This document shows positions 60,308-64,000 of a DNA stretch of 64,000 bases, one piece after another. Under the pieces are notes generated by a model. That model saw only the letters and a list, made by a program, of their open reading frames with translations, searched no databases and was not told the DNA's origin. This DNA comes from Bacteroidales bacterium (GTDB taxonomy: Bacteria > Bacteroidota > Bacteroidia > Bacteroidales > UBA10428): the NCBI GenBank assembly GCA_016928305.1, contig JAFGKY010000042.1:1-64000 (forward strand). Reading direction: 5' to 3'. Every line of letters starts with the position of its first letter. Position 1 is the stretch's first letter. The position numbers and the translations under genes are program-made.

Positions 60308-62116
60308 TCACGGCCGGACTATTAATTTTTCTGTTCTTGCATAATTATCGCCTGTCAGGCGTATGAAATATATGCCGGCCGGTAGGTCATGCAGGGAAAT
60401 GTATTCATCACAGGGTCTCTGATTCCCGGGATAGTGCTTAACAAGCACGATTTCACCCCTGCTGCTGATAATCTCGAGTTTCCTCACCAATATCTTGTTA
60501 TCAGGTATTACAATATGAATATACTCATCGGAAGGATTAGGAAACAGAACCAGCCAAAAAGCACTTCCCTCTTCCGCATAGGTGGCAGAGTTTTCCGAAA
60601 GGTAAAAATCAAGCTTGTTTTTCTTATAATTAAAAACAGTATCATACCTGTCAATTAAATGCACCGTAAAGATCAGTTCGTACCAGCCCTTTTTCAGCGC
60701 ATCAAAACAAACGGGCTGTATGGGACAATCGAGCTTCGAACAAAGAGTAAAATCGATATTTGTGATTGTATAAAAGAGATCCACAGCTATCACTCCCTCT
60801 GTCTGGTTAATCCTAATGTCTGTTATTTCAGGGCAGGTTTCTGATTGCATGCAGGAATAATGAATATTACCTGCCAGCTTCAGTATTCTGTTCTCATCGG
60901 AGAATATATAAACCGAATCTGAGGGATACAGGTTGTCGGTGTAATCAGAAATGCAATTCATGCAATTCCATATGTAATAAACGGGCACATTGTTTTCACT
61001 ATAGCAATCCAATGAGGATGATTCATTATTTTCAACCAGGCCAAAACTACTGCCAATACCTTCGAACAGCCTGAAGTCCTGAAATCCTTCCCGTGAGATG
61101 TAAAAACGTTTCCTGCCATTGGCAATCGTATCGATCTTATAAACCAACCCTCCCTGACCTACATATGATTTTATGGTATCCCCTATGTTGAGTTCAAAAT
61201 CATAAAGGAGCAATTCGTGTGATGAATTGCTTTCGATGTAGTATATTTTCTTTTCATCGCTTCGTATCGCTCCCGTATACCGGTTTCTGTAATATTGCAC
61301 AACACTCCCGTTTAGTTTAGCTCGCTGACCCGACTTATACAATTTTATGCAGTTCCGTTCCTGAATCACGGTATCACCTTCGGTGAAATAAAATAAATCA
61401 TCACGGAATACTGTATTATTTACCGTTGAATAACCTGAAACATGCCATACCGAATGCAATCCGGGTTGAAAAATCATCCCGGTATTTCCTGTTATATCGC
61501 AATGGCATACGATATCACCTGCAAATAGCATCTCGTCGTTGATTGTAAAACAGGTTAAAAAATAACCGGAATACCACACATGGTTGCATCTGTCACTCTC
61601 GAGAAGACCAGCAGTGCTTCCAACTCCTTCAATGATATAAAATCCGCAACGCCAACTATATACCCCGAATGAAAATACCTTTCGGCCGTCCATGAGTGTG
61701 TCCACATCCTTTACGATCCAATCTTTTCCAATTTCGGCTTTTATTGTATCATACAGTTCCAGGTTGTAATCATAAAGCAGGACTTCTGTATTTTTATCTT
61801 TTGCGATAAAATACACTTTATTACCGGAGTCTCTCAATGCTCCTCTGTACTCGTGATCATAATGATAAGGTGGATCGACTGCATTTAAAACACCCGTTTT
61901 ATACACCTTAAAATATTTAAACGATCCAATAACCGTATCCCCCGTGGCGTGATAATAAAAATCCTCGTCCGCCTGAACAGCAGAATCTATACGTACAGGT
62001 TCAATATATCCTTGTATTTTCCATTTCGTATTTTCCTGCAACGGAAAGCGGGTAGGATTTTGTGCATATACCCATGAAGAAAATAAAAACAGTACGATTG
62101 GCAATAAGGTTTTCAT
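60308..62116 (-). CDS. T9SS-exported protein with an internal domain duplication
   Basis: The 602-residue protein has a signal peptide ending YAQ. Two similar domains follow, at about 20-210 and 215-400. The first has HATGDTVIGSFKYFKVYKTG, ALRDSGNKVYFIAKD, LLYDYNLELYDTIKAEIGKDW and IIEGVGSTAGLLES. The second has FTEGDTVIQERNCIKLYKSG, AIRSDEKKIYYIESN, LLYDFELNIGDTIKSYVGQGG and LFEGIGSSFGLVEN. A beta-rich linker and a T9SS type A sorting domain (LVLFPNPSDEYIHIVIPD ... LPAGIYFIRLTGDN) end it. The function is unknown. It stands alone on the minus strand. Confidence 0.82.
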   Translation of the reverse strand: MKTLLPIVLFLFSSWVYAQNPTRFPLQENTKWKIQGYIEPVRIDSAVQADEDFYYHATGDTVIGSFKYFKVYKTGVLNAVDPPYHYDHEYRGALRDSGNKVYFIAKDKNTEVLLYDYNLELYDTIKAEIGKDWIVKDVDTLMDGRKVFSFGVYSWRCGFYIIEGVGSTAGLLESDRCNHVWYSGYFLTCFTINDEMLFAGDIVCHCDITGNTGMIFQPGLHSVWHVSGYSTVNNTVFRDDLFYFTEGDTVIQERNCIKLYKSGQRAKLNGSVVQYYRNRYTGAIRSDEKKIYYIESNSSHELLLYDFELNIGDTIKSYVGQGGLVYKIDTIANGRKRFYISREGFQDFRLFEGIGSSFGLVENNESSSLDCYSENNVPVYYIWNCMNCISDYTDNLYPSDSVYIFSDENRILKLAGNIHYSCMQSETCPEITDIRINQTEGVIAVDLFYTITNIDFTLCSKLDCPIQPVCFDALKKGWYELIFTVHLIDRYDTVFNYKKNKLDFYLSENSATYAEEGSAFWLVLFPNPSDEYIHIVIPDNKILVRKLEIISSRGEIVLVKHYPGNQRPCDEYISLHDLPAGIYFIRLTGDNYARTEKLIVRP

Positions 62117-62158
62117 ATGATTTGGATATTTTATCCGTTTTTTTAATGAAGGATGTCG

Positions 62159-63238
62159 TTAATCCCTGATTTCGAACTCAATATGCAACTCCTTTGCAAT
62201 CTCTTTCATTTCTTTTGCTACAGCCGGAAGAAGAGAAATTCCTTCTTCCCTCAACCTGGACTCTTTTTCCCTTTCGGGATCACCGGGAATAAGTACTCTA
62301 TCCCTCCCGGCTGCAGGTTTGGAAGAGCGGAATGTCATTATCCACTCATCCATTTTAGCTTTGAAATCATCAGCAGGCTGAAAGGCATCAATGCGCATGG
62401 CTCCGAAAAAATGGCCGGTTCCTTCCCCCACTTTCTTATCCAATACAGGCAGGTATGCCACGGAGGGTGGCACAAAAGGTCCAAAATTGGCTCCCGAAAA
62501 AACGGCACAGAAAATGTCAACAATAGCACTGAGGCAATATCCCTTATGGCTGCCATGTTCATAATCGCCACCCAGGGTCAGCATAGAACCACCTGATTTC
62601 AGAATGGCAGGATCGTCAGTAGGTTTTCCCTCTTTGTCCTGAATGAATCCTATGGCTACCTTTTCTCCTTTTTTTTCAGCCACAGCCAGTTTTCCGCGTG
62701 CTATGGGGGTTGTGGCAAAGTCAGCCACAAAAGGCGGTTGATTACCTGCCGGTATGGCCACAGCAATAGGATTTGTACCCATCATGCGACTTACCGAAAA
62801 AGTGGGTGCCACAAGTGGATTGGCGTTGGTCAGTGCTATTCCGATCATATCATGCTTCAGGGCCATCAGGGCATAATAACCGGCTATTCCGAAGTGATTG
62901 GAACCCCGGGTGGAAACCCATCCGCTGCCAACCTGCGATGCTTTCGCAATGGCAATTTCCATAGAACGCGAAGCAGCGACCATACCGACAGCGCCATCTC
63001 CATCCACAACCGCAGTACTGGGAGTCTCATGAACCACGCTGACATTGGGTTCAACATTGATACGCCCTGCTTTCCACAACTGGTAATAATCCCTTATCCG
63101 AATCATCCCGTGCGAAGGTATACCGCGAAGCTCGGCTGCAAGAAAAATATCGGCAATCAGTATTGAATCGTCTTCTGAACAACCCATTCCTGAAAAAAAA
63201 TCATGTGTAAATCTATGCAGGTATTCGTATGTGTACAT
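62159..63238 (-). CDS. Ldh family (malate/sulfolactate-type) NAD(P)-dependent dehydrogenase
   Basis: This 359-residue cytoplasmic enzyme belongs to the malate/L-sulfolactate/ureidoglycolate dehydrogenase family, which is distinct from classical lactate dehydrogenase. Signs are ELRGIPSHGMIRIRDY at the N-terminus, TAVVDGDGAVGMVAA, STRGSNHFGIAGYYALMAL, GTNPIAVAIPAG, and GGDYEHGSHKGYCLSAIVDIFC. It oxidises a 2-hydroxy acid with NAD(P). The substrate is not predictable. It is monocistronic. Confidence 0.9.
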   Translation of the reverse strand: MYTYEYLHRFTHDFFSGMGCSEDDSILIADIFLAAELRGIPSHGMIRIRDYYQLWKAGRINVEPNVSVVHETPSTAVVDGDGAVGMVAASRSMEIAIAKASQVGSGWVSTRGSNHFGIAGYYALMALKHDMIGIALTNANPLVAPTFSVSRMMGTNPIAVAIPAGNQPPFVADFATTPIARGKLAVAEKKGEKVAIGFIQDKEGKPTDDPAILKSGGSMLTLGGDYEHGSHKGYCLSAIVDIFCAVFSGANFGPFVPPSVAYLPVLDKKVGEGTGHFFGAMRIDAFQPADDFKAKMDEWIMTFRSSKPAAGRDRVLIPGDPEREKESRLREEGISLLPAVAKEMKEIAKELHIEFEIRD

Positions 63239-63318
63239 TGTCGGCTTATTTTTAAAAGGTAAAGATAATCAGCAACAGAGATTAAACAAAGTATGAGGTG
63301 TGGTTAAATGTGTGAGTC

Positions 63319-63349
63319 TTTACAATTTCTATAAAAAATACTATTTTCG
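63319..63349 (+). promoter_or_regulatory. Promoter candidate of porT
   Basis: TTTA (63319-63322), 19 bases, then TATTTTCG (63342-63349) match the Bacteroidota consensus at all but two positions. It lies 37 bases before the predicted start codon. Confidence 0.4.
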
Positions 63350-63385
63350 CAGCGATTTCGTTCTTCTTAATAAAACGTTAAAATT

Positions 63386-64000
63386 TTGAAGAAAATATTA
63401 GTGCTTTTAACGGCTATTTTCGTTGTCACGGTCTCCTTTGCCCAGAAACCGAAAGTTAAAAACGATCCTACACACGATGAGAAGCCATTGCATTTTGGCT
63501 TTTCGCTGGGTATAAACACAATGGACTTTCGCATCGTACCCTCACAAACCGCCGTTGACTCAGCTATTTTTGCTGATGTGGCGCACCTGCAGCCCGGATT
63601 CCATGTACATGCCATATCCAATTTGCGGCTTGCTGACAATTTTGACCTTCGATTTACACCAGGCATATCGTTTGGCGGAGAAAGGCAAATAACTTACAAG
63701 GAATACAAGACTGCGAATCTTTTAATTGATTCAGCTGATCTTCCTGTTGTTGTTGAATCAAACTTCCTTGAATTTCCATTGATTTTAAAATACAAATCAA
63801 AACGCCTCAACAATTTCAGGCCTTACCTGATCGCTGGATTTAATACACGAGTTGATCTGGCTGCTACCAAGAAGACGTGGGGCCGTTCAAAGAAAGAAGA
63901 TAACCTGGTATTGGTCGATGAACTTGACTTTTATTATGAAATAGGTTTTGGAATGGATTTCTACCTGAAATATTTCAAATTCGCTGTCGAATTAAAATAT
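63386..64000 (+). CDS. porT: Type IX secretion/gliding protein PorT, 3' end cut by the window
   Basis: The frame starts at TTG (LKKILVLLTAIFVVTVSFAQ, a clean signal peptide) and stays open for 205 codons to the edge of the window. PorT is an outer membrane beta-barrel required for type IX secretion. Typical blocks are LHFGFSLGINTMDFRI, LQPGFHVHAISNLRLADNFD, LRFTPGISFGGERQI, NFLEFPLILKYKSKRLNNF and VDELDFYYEIGFGMDFYLKYF. Family members are a little longer, so about 20-30 residues are missing. The gene supports a functional T9SS for the sorted proteins in this window. The TTG start is inferred from the signal peptide. Confidence 0.88.
   Translation, partial: MKKILVLLTAIFVVTVSFAQKPKVKNDPTHDEKPLHFGFSLGINTMDFRIVPSQTAVDSAIFADVAHLQPGFHVHAISNLRLADNFDLRFTPGISFGGERQITYKEYKTANLLIDSADLPVVVESNFLEFPLILKYKSKRLNNFRPYLIAGFNTRVDLAATKKTWGRSKKEDNLVLVDELDFYYEIGFGMDFYLKYFKFAVELKY

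Overview
The window reads as chromosomal DNA of a fermentative, polysaccharide-degrading member of the Bacteroidota, probably Bacteroidales-like. The evidence is a SusC/SusD pair, a one-piece hybrid two-component regulator, type IX secretion (a porT gene plus five proteins with T9SS C-terminal sorting domains), S46 and DPP11-like peptidase content, and promoters of the TAnnTTTG type. No rRNA, tRNA, CRISPR array, phage gene or transposase was recognised.

Region 1 (about 0.4-22.7 kb) is a glucuronoxylan utilisation locus. It holds SusC/SusD, a T9SS-exported GH10 xylanase, a T9SS-exported carbohydrate-binding-like protein, a GPH-family sugar symporter, a lipoprotein GH10 xylanase, a cytoplasmic GH3 beta-xylosidase/glucosidase, an HTCS sensor-regulator, a LacI-family repressor and a GH67 alpha-glucuronidase. 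An Xre/RES toxin-antitoxin pair sits inside the locus between GC-rich repeats. A perfect 18-bp LacI-type palindrome lies before the repressor gene, and a near copy covers the start codon of the symporter.

Region 2 (about 22.7-27.8 kb) is an NAD(P)-linked, probably electron-bifurcating [FeFe]-hydrogenase operon in the order hndB-hndC-hndD-hndA. Two TGTTA-N6-TAACA dyads lie at its promoter. Region 3 (27.8-36.3 kb) is mixed housekeeping: a tiny lipoprotein beside a decayed relative, a predicted outer-membrane protein, gapA, a SiaC-like protein, an ABC permease, a PhzF protein, a nitroreductase and an M14 peptidase. Region 4 (36.9-41.3 kb) is a three-gene operon of exported proteins, including an M6-like metalloprotease. 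Region 5 (41.7-52.5 kb) holds a secreted isochorismatase-like enzyme, a five-gene surface-glycan cluster on the minus strand, a multi-membrane-span transferase, and a DUF2520-KdsC-UbiA-Maf cluster. Region 6 (52.5-55.7 kb) has a DPP11-like S46 peptidase and a metallo-beta-lactamase-fold hydrolase.

Region 7 (55.7-60.1 kb) is the most interesting part. It contains a TonB-dependent receptor, an exported nucleoside-hydrolase/FmdE-like fusion, and a UreH/NiCoT-like membrane protein with a histidine-rich loop. Two closely related promoter-operator blocks precede the receptor and the fusion gene. The first contains GTGTTAC-N13-GTAACAC, the dyad I remember as the NikR motif of deltaproteobacteria. I infer a nickel (or cobalt) acquisition system with an undescribed periplasmic fusion component. 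The window ends with a T9SS-sorted duplicated-domain protein, an Ldh-family dehydrogenase and the start of porT.

Intergenic DNA is unusually rich in REP-like palindromes of many families. Some of them form the 3' ends of genes and supply their last codons and stop codons.
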